Assembly: GCA_937934135.1 (NCBI GenBank)
Contig: CALHAW010000001.1
Span: 124,001-188,000 of the forward strand
DNA length: 64,000 nt
DNA from: an uncultured Alphaproteobacteria bacterium
GTDB lineage: Bacteria; Pseudomonadota; Alphaproteobacteria; Micavibrionales; Micavibrionaceae
Direction: 5' to 3'
This document shows positions 44,878 to 53,393 of the stretch, piece by piece. Numbering within the stretch: position 1 is the stretch's first letter; the number at the start of each line of letters is the position of its first letter. Both the position numbers and the translations under genes were made by a program. The notes beneath the pieces are model-generated. The model worked only from the letters and a program-made list of their open reading frames with translations. It searched no databases and had not been told where the DNA came from.

Positions 44878-46533
44878 TTAGAATAACCGTAGGACTGACT
44901 GTTCTGACTGTGATGCCAATGATAGGGATGTTGTTCCCAATGCTTGACGTGTTTGCAGAGCCAAGAGGTTTGCACCTTCTTCGTTTTGATCTGCAGCCAC
45001 AAGGTCATCAGCGCCAGACTCTAATGTATTAACAGTCTGTTCAGTAAAGTCACGACGGAACTGAATGATAGATAGATCATTGGCGATAGATTGGCCAAAG
45101 TTTCTAACATCCGCAAGCGCATCTCTTACTGAGTCGATTGAGAGTTGAACATTTGCTGCGTTTGTGAAGTCACCTTCTTGAAGTCCTAAACCAAGTGACG
45201 TAAAGTCTGTGCCTTCTGTTCTGAGGCTACTGCTACTATCTTCATTGAAGAATGTTGTCAGATTGTCACCAGAAAGTAGGTTAACGCCACGGAAGTTTGC
45301 ATCTTCAACCAACTGATCAATTTGATCACGAATATTGTTGAAGTCTTCTTCGAACTGATCAACATCAGGGTTAACACCATCAAAAGTGATGAACTCACTT
45401 AATGTGTTACCACCTAGCGCACCATCTGAGGCGCCACCAGCAAAACCAAATGATGTTGTTGAAGCTGCATTATCAACAAATTCAAATTCAACTTGTCCAA
45501 TAGACTCATCAAACTCAATTTCAATTTGACCTGTGTCTGTGTTAAAGCTTGCCTCAACACCATCTGGGCCAGCATTATTAATGGCGTCAACAACATCCTG
45601 AATAGTATCTGTATCAGTGATGTTCGCTGCGACATTTGTTGTGATGCCATCAACAGTAAGATTCAATGCAACGTCACCGCCTGCGGCTAGGAATCCAGCT
45701 CCACCGGCAGCATCAGTTAATTGTGCGCTTGCTTCGAAACTTCCACCAACTTGCGCTGCTGCAGAAACAGCAGATGTTAATGTGTTACCAGCAATCGCTG
45801 TTCCACCTTGACGGAAAGTACCAGCACCATCATCTTCTGTACCGACAACAGTATCAAGACCAAGAGCGGCAAAGGCTGAGGTTGTTAAACCACCACCACC
45901 ACCACCGGTGCCATCTGATGAAATACGAATAGCCGCATTTTCATTTAATGAAGCAATTTCAAAGTAACCTTGATCAGTTACACGCGCTCTTACGACATCT
46001 GCCAGGTTACCAGCATCTGCGTTAATAGCAGAAACAACATCATCGATGTTTTCACCAGCATTGATCGCAATATTTAGTGTTGCTGTTGTGCCATCGGCTT
46101 GTGTAACAGAAACATCAAAGTTATCACCAGCGGTAATAACACCACCGCCACCGATTGTTGTTAGGTCTGCAAGACTAGTAAGGTCTTCATTACCACGCGC
46201 TCGTGAGAATCCTTCAGAGGCACGAATTTCTGATTGTGCTTCCAACGCAATAGAATCTGCTTGGTCAAGAAGTTGACCTAAGGTCTCAACACCAGTGTTT
46301 GCCTGTTCAATCGTTCTGATAGATTGTGAAATACCATCTAGAAGTCTTGTAAGGTCACTTGCTCTGTTATTAAGAGATTGTGCTTGGAAAAAGTTTTGGG
46401 GATTATCCAGTGCAGAATTAACACGAAGACCTGTCGCCAAACGCAACTGCGTTGTGTCGATGTTTCTTTGTGTACTCTGAAGGGATAAAAGGTTATTCCG
46501 CAATGCGGACGAAAGTACGATATCTCCTGACAT
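44878..46533 (-). CDS. Flagellin
   Basis: The filament subunit, 551 residues from the ATG at 46533, which has AGGAG 6-7 bp upstream; the frame runs further up to 46572 but lacks a site there. The N-terminal D0/D1 helices (SSALRNNLLSLQSTQRNIDT, TQLRLATGLRVNSALDNPQN) and C-terminal helices (LVAADQNEEGANLLALQTRQ, then ALGTTSLSLASQSEQSVLRL) are well conserved. The central part (about residues 150-400) is a Gly/Ala/Thr-rich D2/D3 region with two repeats resembling flagellin hook-IN domains. It is the only flagellin gene in this window. Its promoter has a CtrA box overlapping the -35, and FlbT and FlaF are encoded nearby for post-transcriptional control. Confidence 0.95.
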   Translation of the reverse strand: MSGDIVLSSALRNNLLSLQSTQRNIDTTQLRLATGLRVNSALDNPQNFFQAQSLNNRASDLTRLLDGISQSIRTIEQANTGVETLGQLLDQADSIALEAQSEIRASEGFSRARGNEDLTSLADLTTIGGGGVITAGDNFDVSVTQADGTTATLNIAINAGENIDDVVSAINADAGNLADVVRARVTDQGYFEIASLNENAAIRISSDGTGGGGGGLTTSAFAALGLDTVVGTEDDGAGTFRQGGTAIAGNTLTSAVSAAAQVGGSFEASAQLTDAAGGAGFLAAGGDVALNLTVDGITTNVAANITDTDTIQDVVDAINNAGPDGVEASFNTDTGQIEIEFDESIGQVEFEFVDNAASTTSFGFAGGASDGALGGNTLSEFITFDGVNPDVDQFEEDFNNIRDQIDQLVEDANFRGVNLLSGDNLTTFFNEDSSSSLRTEGTDFTSLGLGLQEGDFTNAANVQLSIDSVRDALADVRNFGQSIANDLSIIQFRRDFTEQTVNTLESGADDLVAADQNEEGANLLALQTRQALGTTSLSLASQSEQSVLRLF

Positions 46534-46601
46534 CTTGTTCTCCTTTACTAGGGTTATATTTGCATACTGCAATTCACGAATACTTCGAGAATGTTATTAA
46601 T

Positions 46602-46631
46602 AGTATAACAGAAATATTAAGAAGGTGTTAA
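46602..46631 (-). promoter_or_regulatory. Flagellin promoter with CtrA box
   Basis: TTAACA (46631-46626) and TATACT (46607-46602) are 18 bp apart. The -35 is the first half of TTAA-N7-TTAA (46631-46617), the canonical CtrA spacing. GTTAT/ATAAC arms flank the -10, similar in sequence to the flbT palindrome. The start would be about 60 nt before the ATG, leaving a leader for FlbT binding. No sigma-54 element was found here, unlike in Caulobacter. Confidence 0.6.
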
Positions 46632-46684
46632 GAGGATTTAAAAAATATAATAATTTTTGTATGAAATGGATTATTTTATAAGAA

Positions 46685-46711
46685 AAACCCCGAATAGCGG
46701 ACTATTCGGGG
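46685..46711 (-). terminator. Intrinsic terminator of flgE
   Basis: A perfect 10-bp stem CCCCGAATAG (46688-46697) with CTATTCGGGG (46702-46711), loop CGGA, followed on the minus strand by TTTTTC. It lies 36 bp past the flgE stop and should end the flgI-flgE transcript. Confidence 0.9.
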
Positions 46712-46746
46712 CCTTTTATTGCTAAGAGCGTCTTAATTACGATATT

Positions 46747-48516
46747 CTATCGTAGTCTCAGCAAGTCTTCTGTCATCTGGTCAACGGTTGTTACAACCCG
46801 CGTATTGGCGGAGAATGCCCGTTGAGTGATGATCAACTTGGTAAATTCGTCAGCAAGATCCACATTTGAATTTTCAATGGCGTTACCTTCTAAAAGACCG
46901 GCCTGTGAAACGCCTGCTTCTTGAAGGAGGGGTTCACCAGATTCTGCGCTTTCAACATAAGAAGTTGAAGAAATTTCTTGCAGATTCGTAGGGCTAGCAA
47001 AGGTTGCGATAGGCAGTTTATAAAGTCTTGAAAGCGAACCATTTGAGAAACGCGCATTGACGTACCCTTCACGGTCAATTTCAATCCCTGTCTTCAGGCC
47101 AAGCTCTGCACCATTTTGGTTGGCGCTACTAACATTATAAAGACCAGCAAATTGCGTGAAGCCTGATATATCGACATCGATGTCCTGTGGGTTGGAACCA
47201 TTACCCCAATCTACATTACGAAGTTCAATGTCAATGTTTCCATCAAGGTCAGGAATGGCGTTTAATGTACCGTCACGGTTAAAGTTAATTAAACCTTGTG
47301 ATAACGGCACGGCACCATTAGGCCCAACCACATTGACCTGCCACCAACCGCGTGAGTTAAAGGCTCCTGGTGGTGGAGGGGGAAGGGATGTTGGATCAAT
47401 TCCAAGTCTTGGGAAAACAGGCTCTGCTGGGGCTACTGCGAGGTTATCTGCAGGAAGCGCACCAACTGGCGTTACGGTTGCACCTGTCGTAAACCCTAGT
47501 GATGCAAGGAAGGGTCCAGTATCATCTGTCAAGGTTAATGGTTGTGCAGGATCAACTGCAGAAATAACAAGCTGTCCATCATTATTGATATAGGCTTCTG
47601 CAGTGTTACCGCCACCCAATAAAGTGTTAATTTCAGTAATGATGTCACTTACTGTTGTGACATCGTCAACAACACCGCCAGCAGGAACACTTAGTGTTGT
47701 TCCACCAACGTCTATTGTAAATGAATCACCAGCTGCAATAAGAAGTGGGGCGTCACTTAGGAAGTCTTCTTCTTCAATATCACTTGTTGCAGAAATAACG
47801 GCCGCTTGTGGGCCTTCTACTTTAATAAATTCAAAAGTTACATCCTGTGCAGAACCAAGAGAGTCAAATACACGAAGGGTACGACTAAAGTCTAGATCGT
47901 TTGTTGGAAATCCAACCAAGTTGTCAGAAGTTGTTGTTGTTGAAATTGCTCTTGAAACTTCATCAGCATTAAGATTCAATCCCAAAGATCCAGCAGTTGT
48001 CTGTCTTGATTGACCGCTTGCAAGTGATACATCTACAGGAACCAAAGCACTGACATCCGGATTGTAAACTGTGTCATCGGTTGTTAGACTTGCATCCGCA
48101 AATTCTGCATCAACAGGCCAGCCATATAAATATTGTCCGGCTGAGTTTTGAAGGATACCAAGCTCATCTTCATTAAACTGACCATTTCTTGTAAATTTAA
48201 ATGTTCCTGTTTCATCTAGTGTGTTTTGCGCACGAACAACAAAGAAGCCATCACCAGCAACAGCAACGTCAGTTGTAGATGATGTTTGTTGAATCTGGCC
48301 TTGCTGATCAACTTGTTGCAATCTGTTGACTGTTACTGCGCCCGGTGAATATTTTGCCGAAGCTGATTCAACGGTCACCAAGGCAGCAAAAGCAGCCTCT
48401 GAGCGTTTAAAGCCGGTTGTATTCACGTTCGCAATATTATTGGAAATAATTCCAGTTGCTTGCGATTGCGCACTTAAGCCTGATACGGCCGTATATAGTG
48501 ATCCAAATAAACTCAT
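46747..48516 (-). CDS. flgE: Flagellar hook protein FlgE
   Basis: The hook subunit. The N terminus (SLYTAVSGLSAQSQATGIIS, then NNIANVNTTGFKRSEAAF) and the C-terminal helix (NSNVDLADEFTKLIITQRAF, SANTRVVTTVDQM) are those of the rod/hook axial family. A central region with a Pro-rich loop (PTSLPPPPPGAFNSRGWW) and long variable domain gives 589 residues, larger than FlgF or FlgG, which fits the hook. It is last of the flgI-flgJ-flgN-fliK-flgD-flgE set, ending at a strong terminator. Confidence 0.94.
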   Translation of the reverse strand: MSLFGSLYTAVSGLSAQSQATGIISNNIANVNTTGFKRSEAAFAALVTVESASAKYSPGAVTVNRLQQVDQQGQIQQTSSTTDVAVAGDGFFVVRAQNTLDETGTFKFTRNGQFNEDELGILQNSAGQYLYGWPVDAEFADASLTTDDTVYNPDVSALVPVDVSLASGQSRQTTAGSLGLNLNADEVSRAISTTTTSDNLVGFPTNDLDFSRTLRVFDSLGSAQDVTFEFIKVEGPQAAVISATSDIEEEDFLSDAPLLIAAGDSFTIDVGGTTLSVPAGGVVDDVTTVSDIITEINTLLGGGNTAEAYINNDGQLVISAVDPAQPLTLTDDTGPFLASLGFTTGATVTPVGALPADNLAVAPAEPVFPRLGIDPTSLPPPPPGAFNSRGWWQVNVVGPNGAVPLSQGLINFNRDGTLNAIPDLDGNIDIELRNVDWGNGSNPQDIDVDISGFTQFAGLYNVSSANQNGAELGLKTGIEIDREGYVNARFSNGSLSRLYKLPIATFASPTNLQEISSTSYVESAESGEPLLQEAGVSQAGLLEGNAIENSNVDLADEFTKLIITQRAFSANTRVVTTVDQMTEDLLRLR

Positions 48517-48576
48517 TTTTGCCTCCTATTTATAAAAGCGGATTGTGGGGTTGTGGTTATGGGGTTAAGATTTGTT

Positions 48577-49287
48577 TTATGTTTCTGGTGCATCTGTACC
48601 TTCATCTGTTTTGTTGTTATCTGTTGGTGTTTGTGCATTTAAGATTGCGGTTGTTGAAATGGCACGATCACCAACAAGGGCGAAAACAACGCCGTTTTGT
48701 TGTTCAATACCGCGGACGCGGCCTGTCACAACGGTGGTGGTTTTAATTGATTTATCTTCTTCATTTAAGGCATCAATGGAAATACTGTATGTGCCTTCGG
48801 GGACTTTCTTGCCCAGTAAATCCGTACCATCCCATGTGAAGTCGTGTGTGCCTTTGGTTTTGCCTGCCTCAGCAGAGAAAACAAGAGTACGTGACGCATC
48901 AAAAATGTTGATTTTTGATGTGGATGCCGGTGCATCTAATGAATAACGGATAGGGGTAGGGGTTTCACCATCATAAGAAATTTCTGAACTGATGTAAGAA
49001 GCATTTAAGCCAACAAAACCAAGAGCGTTGGTAATCCCTTCATTGACGCTGAGAGAAACAAGGTTATCTAATTTCTGATTAGCATTAATTTGTTGCTCAA
49101 CCTGTGAGAACTGCACGAGCTGTTCAGTAAATTGATTTGTATCCAGCGGGTCTGTAGGATCTTGGTTTTGAAGCTGTGTGGTCAAAAGGGTCAAGAACTG
49201 GGAAAAATCTTCCGCTAATGTAATGCGTTGGTTTGCGCTTGTCTGCGCGTTAGCTTGTTGTCCTGATAATGTTATGTCTGAAACCAT
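48577..49287 (-). CDS. flgD: Hook capping protein FlgD
   Basis: FlgD is the scaffold that caps the growing hook. The N-terminal conserved region (EDFSQFLTLLTTQLQNQDPT, then DPLDTNQFTEQLVQFSQVEQ) and the FlgD Ig/Tudor-like C-terminal part (FTWDGTDLLGKKVPEGTYSI) are clear. It has 236 residues. It lies 60 bp before flgE and 31 bp after fliK, in the hook operon. Confidence 0.95.
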   Translation of the reverse strand: MVSDITLSGQQANAQTSANQRITLAEDFSQFLTLLTTQLQNQDPTDPLDTNQFTEQLVQFSQVEQQINANQKLDNLVSLSVNEGITNALGFVGLNASYISSEISYDGETPTPIRYSLDAPASTSKINIFDASRTLVFSAEAGKTKGTHDFTWDGTDLLGKKVPEGTYSISIDALNEEDKSIKTTTVVTGRVRGIEQQNGVVFALVGDRAISTTAILNAQTPTDNNKTDEGTDAPET

Positions 49288-49318
49288 TGTCTCGTATCCT
49301 TTAGTCTTCTTTGTTTTC

Positions 49319-51127
49319 CTACGCCAGTATGCTGTAATGCACGTGGCCTGTTTCGGGATCTACATCCCATGTCATATTTGTTACAATTATATCTTCATTA
49401 TCACTTTCAAGATCCGTGCCAGTTTTGCTTGATCCGCTTTGTTGACTGTCTTTTCCTGAATGAAAGTTGTGATCTTCTGCGGCCATTTCAAAATTGAGGG
49501 AGTCGCTATTGGCTTCCAAGCCTGCATTTTGTAGCGCTTTTTCAAGGGCGTTGGCATCACGTTGAAGCATTAAGAGCGTTTCTGGCTTTTCGACGATCAA
49601 ATGAACTTTGACGGATTTTTCTTTTCCAAACTCAAGCTGTATTTCCAGCTTTCCTAAATCGGCAGGATCAAGATAAAGCGTTACACTATTTGTATTAGCT
49701 GATTGCGCGGATTTTGTAATTTGTGTCGCCACCGTGCTGGTCGCTGGGTGTGTTTGCCCAGCGACGCTGTTGGGGGAGGAAACAAGGTGCGCTGCTTGTA
49801 TAGCTTGCGTAAAAGGTGTGCCAGTTTGTAGATCAAAACCAAGCGCGTCACTAAAACCTAATTGCGCAGCGGGGACGGCTGTTAATTCTGCCGTAAGGGC
49901 CGCATTTGAAAGTAGATTTAATTGATTACCTGCGTTCTGGATTGCCGTTAAAAGCGCGTTATTTTGAACAGTGCCTTTGCCGATCACATTATTTTTTCCA
50001 ATATTATTATCATTGCCGAATAAGGTTTTAAATTCTGCATTACTAAGGGGGAGGCCAAGTTCAGCGTCTAAATCCTCTGTGAACGCGGCATCTGCGCCGT
50101 CGCCTGTGTTTGCGGCGTTAGAAGCGGGAGGGAGTGTCCCTGTGTTTGAGTCTATAATGCCTAAAGCAGAAGCGGTGTTTATATTTTTCAAAGGTGATGT
50201 GTCTGCAACCAATTTTTTCCCTGTTAAGGGCGTAACAACGGGCTGCGCTGGCAGGGTGTTTAATCCGATCTCTTTAAGAATATTATTGTGAAGCGGAAGA
50301 CCCAAAGAGATTGCTTCTTCAGCGGTAATTTCCTCTATCTCTTCTTTTTCTTTGATTTTTTCTTCGGTTTTAATTTCACTTTCTGCACTTTGTTCTTGTT
50401 GTCTTTCGATAAGAAGATTGATTGCATCAGGTGCAGCAAACTCATGATCACTGTCTCCAGGTGCTGGAATAATATTCCCCACTCCTGCGATGAGGTCTTC
50501 GACGGTGAGTTCTCTGCCGAGTTTGTTTTCGACTTCTTCAATGCGATTTGTGATGTCAGTAAGCTGAGCAGGGTTAAGTCCCGTTGCGATGAGTAATTCA
50601 AAGGGGGACCCCTCTGCGCCGTAATCACCGGTGCGAAAGGAGTCTAGGCTGGCCTCCAGTTGCCCAAGCCGTTGATTTAATCGTTGAACAAGATTGGCGA
50701 TTGTACCGCTTTCAGGTGGTTTGGGTAAGCCACTGGTTAAGTGATTAACCAGTTTTTCAATTTGCTCAATACGGTTTTCTTGCTTCAATAAAATTTGTTC
50801 AATTTTTAAGTCGGCTAATTTTTGATCTAAATCTTGATCAATATCCTGCCCCAGTAAAGCGAGCTTCAAAAGTGCAAGATCGGCTTTTTCATTTTCTAAT
50901 TTTTTAGAAAGAAGATCTTCTACGCCTTTTGCGTCTTGTTTGTTAGAGAGTTGTTTTTGGAGCTGTGTGTCACTTTCTTCCAAACGGCCTAAAATAAATT
51001 TCAAGAAATCAATTTTTGTTGTGTTTGTTTCTTCGTTGGAAATTGTCGCTCCTGTCAAAGCGGACTTTGTCGTATTTGCGGTGTTTCCAGTACCAAGAGC
51101 AATTTGTGTTGTAAAAAAATCGACCAT
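49319..51127 (-). CDS. fliK: Hook-length control protein FliK
   Basis: FliK measures the hook and switches export specificity. It has 602 residues: an extended, Gln/Asn/Glu-rich N-terminal region with coiled-coil stretches (KLENEKADLALLKLALLGQD), a central part rich in Ala and Thr, and the C-terminal Flg_hook domain near residues 470-570 with VTLYLDPADLGKLEIQLEFG and VEKPETLLMLQRDANALEKA. It lies between the FlgN-like gene and flgD. A second FliK-like protein is encoded at 29088-31277. Confidence 0.88.
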   Translation of the reverse strand: MVDFFTTQIALGTGNTANTTKSALTGATISNEETNTTKIDFLKFILGRLEESDTQLQKQLSNKQDAKGVEDLLSKKLENEKADLALLKLALLGQDIDQDLDQKLADLKIEQILLKQENRIEQIEKLVNHLTSGLPKPPESGTIANLVQRLNQRLGQLEASLDSFRTGDYGAEGSPFELLIATGLNPAQLTDITNRIEEVENKLGRELTVEDLIAGVGNIIPAPGDSDHEFAAPDAINLLIERQQEQSAESEIKTEEKIKEKEEIEEITAEEAISLGLPLHNNILKEIGLNTLPAQPVVTPLTGKKLVADTSPLKNINTASALGIIDSNTGTLPPASNAANTGDGADAAFTEDLDAELGLPLSNAEFKTLFGNDNNIGKNNVIGKGTVQNNALLTAIQNAGNQLNLLSNAALTAELTAVPAAQLGFSDALGFDLQTGTPFTQAIQAAHLVSSPNSVAGQTHPATSTVATQITKSAQSANTNSVTLYLDPADLGKLEIQLEFGKEKSVKVHLIVEKPETLLMLQRDANALEKALQNAGLEANSDSLNFEMAAEDHNFHSGKDSQQSGSSKTGTDLESDNEDIIVTNMTWDVDPETGHVHYSILA

Positions 51128-51156
51128 TAAATTTCTTTCTAATTAAATATCTTTAT

Positions 51157-51660
51157 TTAAGCTGTTTCACTGACACCGACACTGGCGCGAATACCTGAAT
51201 ACATACGGCCAGTAGAGCCATAAATAAGTTCTTCTTCTTTTTTTGCCGCTTCACGGGTTTTTTCCATGATGCGTTCACCAAGGCGTTTCATACCGTTTTT
51301 CATACGGCCCAGTGCGGCGTGATTTTCATAGACTGTTTCTGAAAATTCTTCGCGCATGGATTCCATTTTTTGTTTAAGGGCGCTATCTGCTTTTTTAAGT
51401 TCGTCTTGACGATCTAAAAGCTGGCTCATGCCGCTAATATAATCTTGTGCAATACCAAGCTTTTTTTCTTGAAGGGCAAGAAAAGACGGTGTGTCCGCAT
51501 CTTTTAATGCATTTGTTTCTTCTGCCAATGTGCCGCGGAGTTGATTGATAGTGACCATCATTTCTTGCATGGCTTTATTAGGGTCACGGTGTAAGCGTTT
51601 TTCTGTTTTTTTATGCTCTGCTCGTTTAGCGCCAGCGTTTGTTGCGGTGGATTCATTCAT
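51157..51660 (-). CDS. FlgN-like export chaperone
   Basis: A 167-residue, almost wholly helical charged protein. The heptad-like central part (MVTINQLRGTLAEETNALKD then SFLALQEKKLGIAQDYISGM) matches the helical hairpin form of FlgN, the chaperone of the hook-filament junction proteins, and the order flgJ-flgN-fliK fits. The C terminus is less usual. Its ATG overlaps the flgJ stop by one base. The family is weakly conserved, so the call is tentative. Confidence 0.6.
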   Translation of the reverse strand: MNESTATNAGAKRAEHKKTEKRLHRDPNKAMQEMMVTINQLRGTLAEETNALKDADTPSFLALQEKKLGIAQDYISGMSQLLDRQDELKKADSALKQKMESMREEFSETVYENHAALGRMKNGMKRLGERIMEKTREAAKKEEELIYGSTGRMYSGIRASVGVSETA

Positions 51661-52031
51661 TATCTATCTCCATCTAGGTAAAGTTCTGCGCGGGGGTCGT
51701 TCGCGCCTTCTTGTAATTTAATCATTTCTGCTTTCACGGCGTCAGCAATGCCGATCTCTCCGCGCTCTGCAATTAATTTGCCGTATTCTTGAATCATAAA
51801 TCCCCGAAAGACTTCTTCGCCTTTACCGCCACCAAAACGTGAATTAGTTTTAAGGCCTTCAAACATGGGTTTAATCATTTCAGTCATAAAAACAGCTTCA
51901 AATTCCTTTGCCGCACTTTCGATTTGTTCGAGGTTTTTGTCCTTTGCATTGCCTGCCTTTAAGGCGGCGTTCGATGCGTCAGCCTGTGACGATTGCATAA
52001 GAGCCAATGATGTATCTGCGGTTAAATTCAT
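51660..52031 (-). CDS. flgJ: Rod-binding protein FlgJ (N-terminal type)
   Basis: A 123-residue rod cap/rod-binding protein without the muramidase domain, as in other alphaproteobacteria. Core text is ESAAKEFEAVFMTEMIKPMF, then SRFGGGKGEEVFRGFMIQEY and LIAERGEIGIADAVKAEMI. It has no signal peptide. It starts 4 bp after the flgI stop. A separate muramidase must act in rod penetration, and none is seen here. Confidence 0.92.
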   Translation of the reverse strand: MNLTADTSLALMQSSQADASNAALKAGNAKDKNLEQIESAAKEFEAVFMTEMIKPMFEGLKTNSRFGGGKGEEVFRGFMIQEYGKLIAERGEIGIADAVKAEMIKLQEGANDPRAELYLDGDR

Positions 52032-52035
52032 TTTC

Positions 52036-53157
52036 TTATAATGTCTCTATATCTGCTTGCAGGGCGCCGGCTGCTTTGATGGCCTGTAGGATCGAAATCG
52101 TATCGCGCGGGGAAACACCTAAACTATTTAGCCCTGTGACAAGATCTTGCAGTGTGACACCTGTTTCTACGACGGCCAGTTTGGCATTTGGCCCTGTATT
52201 AATTTCAATATTGGTGCGTGGCACAACTTGTGTTTCGCCTTGTTGAGCAAAGGGGCTAGGCTGTGACACTTGGGGTGTTTCTACAATTTTAACGGTTAGA
52301 TTTTGTTGGGCGATAGCAACGTTACTGATGCGAACATCTGCGCCCATTACAATCACGCCAGAGCGTTCATCGATGACCACACGGGCCACTTGATCTGGTG
52401 TAATAGGTAATTGTTCAATATCTGTAATAAGATCTACAATCGTGCCTTTATATGATTTAGGACGGCGCAGCACGACGCTGGCGGCGTTTTCGGCATTGGC
52501 AACGCTTTTATCTGTTGAACCATTAATAGCCGCCGCAATACGGCGCGCTGTTGTGAAGTCTGGGTTACGAAGCGCAAGGCGGATTTCTTGAAGATCCGCT
52601 AATTCAAAGTCAATTTCACGTTCTACAATCGCGCCGCCAGGGACACGGCCTGCCGTTGGAATATTTTGTGTCACCGTTGCGGCGTCACCTTCAACGGTAA
52701 ATCCAGAAATAATGACCGGCCCTTGTGCAACTGCATAGACCTCACCATCTGCAGCAAGAAGTGGGGTAACAAGTAAAGTCCCGCCACGCAAGCTGTCTGA
52801 ATCACCTAAAGCGGAGACATTTACGTCAATATCGGCGCCTTGATTTGTAAAAGGGGGAAGGGTTGCTGTCACGATTACGGCGGCAACATTGCCTGTATTC
52901 ATGTTTTGACCCCGTGTGCTGACGCCTAAACGCTCTAACATCGAAATCAAGCTTTCTTCGGTAAAGGGAGAATTATTCAGGGAATCACCTGTCCCGTTTA
53001 GGCCAACGACCAGACCATAGCCGACTAATTGGTTGTCACGGACGCCTTCAAAATCAACGATATCTTTAATGCGGGTTGTTCTGGCCTGTGCGTCATTTGC
53101 CGTGAAAAGGCTCAATGCTGGTAAAATAGCTAATAAAATGATCAGTGTTAAACGCAT
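52036..53157 (-). CDS. flgI: Flagellar P-ring protein FlgI
   Basis: The periplasmic P-ring subunit, 373 residues, with a signal peptide (MRLTLIILLAILPALSLFTA, cleaved near AQA) and the family start RIKDIVDFEGVRDNQLVGYG and LVVGLNGTGDSLNNSPFTEE. Later motifs are VVRRPKSYKG-like text and VVIDERSGVIVMGADVRISN. It heads the minus-strand hook operon flgI-flgJ-flgN-fliK-flgD-flgE and is preceded by a sigma-54 promoter at 53206-53221. Confidence 0.96.
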   Translation of the reverse strand: MRLTLIILLAILPALSLFTANDAQARTTRIKDIVDFEGVRDNQLVGYGLVVGLNGTGDSLNNSPFTEESLISMLERLGVSTRGQNMNTGNVAAVIVTATLPPFTNQGADIDVNVSALGDSDSLRGGTLLVTPLLAADGEVYAVAQGPVIISGFTVEGDAATVTQNIPTAGRVPGGAIVEREIDFELADLQEIRLALRNPDFTTARRIAAAINGSTDKSVANAENAASVVLRRPKSYKGTIVDLITDIEQLPITPDQVARVVIDERSGVIVMGADVRISNVAIAQQNLTVKIVETPQVSQPSPFAQQGETQVVPRTNIEINTGPNAKLAVVETGVTLQDLVTGLNSLGVSPRDTISILQAIKAAGALQADIETL

Positions 53158-53205
53158 TATGTTTCCTAAACCTTATAATTCGTAGAAATATTCATAGAAT
53201 TACAA

Positions 53206-53221
53206 TGCGAAGAACATGCCA
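53206..53221 (-). promoter_or_regulatory. Sigma-54 promoter of flgI operon
   Basis: TGGCATGTTCTTCGCA on the minus strand has GG and GC in the -24/-12 positions, 12 bp apart from G to G, as in TGGCAC-N5-TTGC. It lies about 50 bp before flgI. The sigma-54 activator FlbD is encoded in this window. Confidence 0.7.
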
Positions 53222-53311
53222 GTTCTAACGCGCTCTAAGTGTTGTAAATCAAGGGAGGAGGCCGGTAAGTTGGGCAAAAAACGCACTTTTACAGTGAAAA
53301 ACACGGTATTA

Positions 53312-53332
53312 AGGCAAAATTTGCCTCTTTTT
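53312..53332 (+). terminator. Candidate plus-strand terminator before fliX
   Basis: AGGCAA-AAT-TTGCCT (53312-53326) followed by CTTTTTT is a small intrinsic-terminator shape on the plus strand. No gene precedes it on that strand, so it may end an unseen short RNA from the 53222-53311 region or act as a palindromic site. The stem is only 6 bp. Confidence 0.35.
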
Positions 53333-53380
53333 TATGTGTTTATTGTGCGCTCCCTGTGTCGTGATATTTGTAAATTGTGA

Positions 53381-53386
53381 TATAAT
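53381..53386 (+). promoter_or_regulatory. -10 element of a leaderless fliX transcript
   Basis: TATAAT is a consensus -10 and ends 7 nt before the fliX ATG. No Shine-Dalgarno sequence is present. The expected start is at or within a base of the ATG. No convincing -35 lies 15-18 bp upstream, so an activator may be needed. Confidence 0.5.
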
Positions 53387-53393
53387 CATTTTC

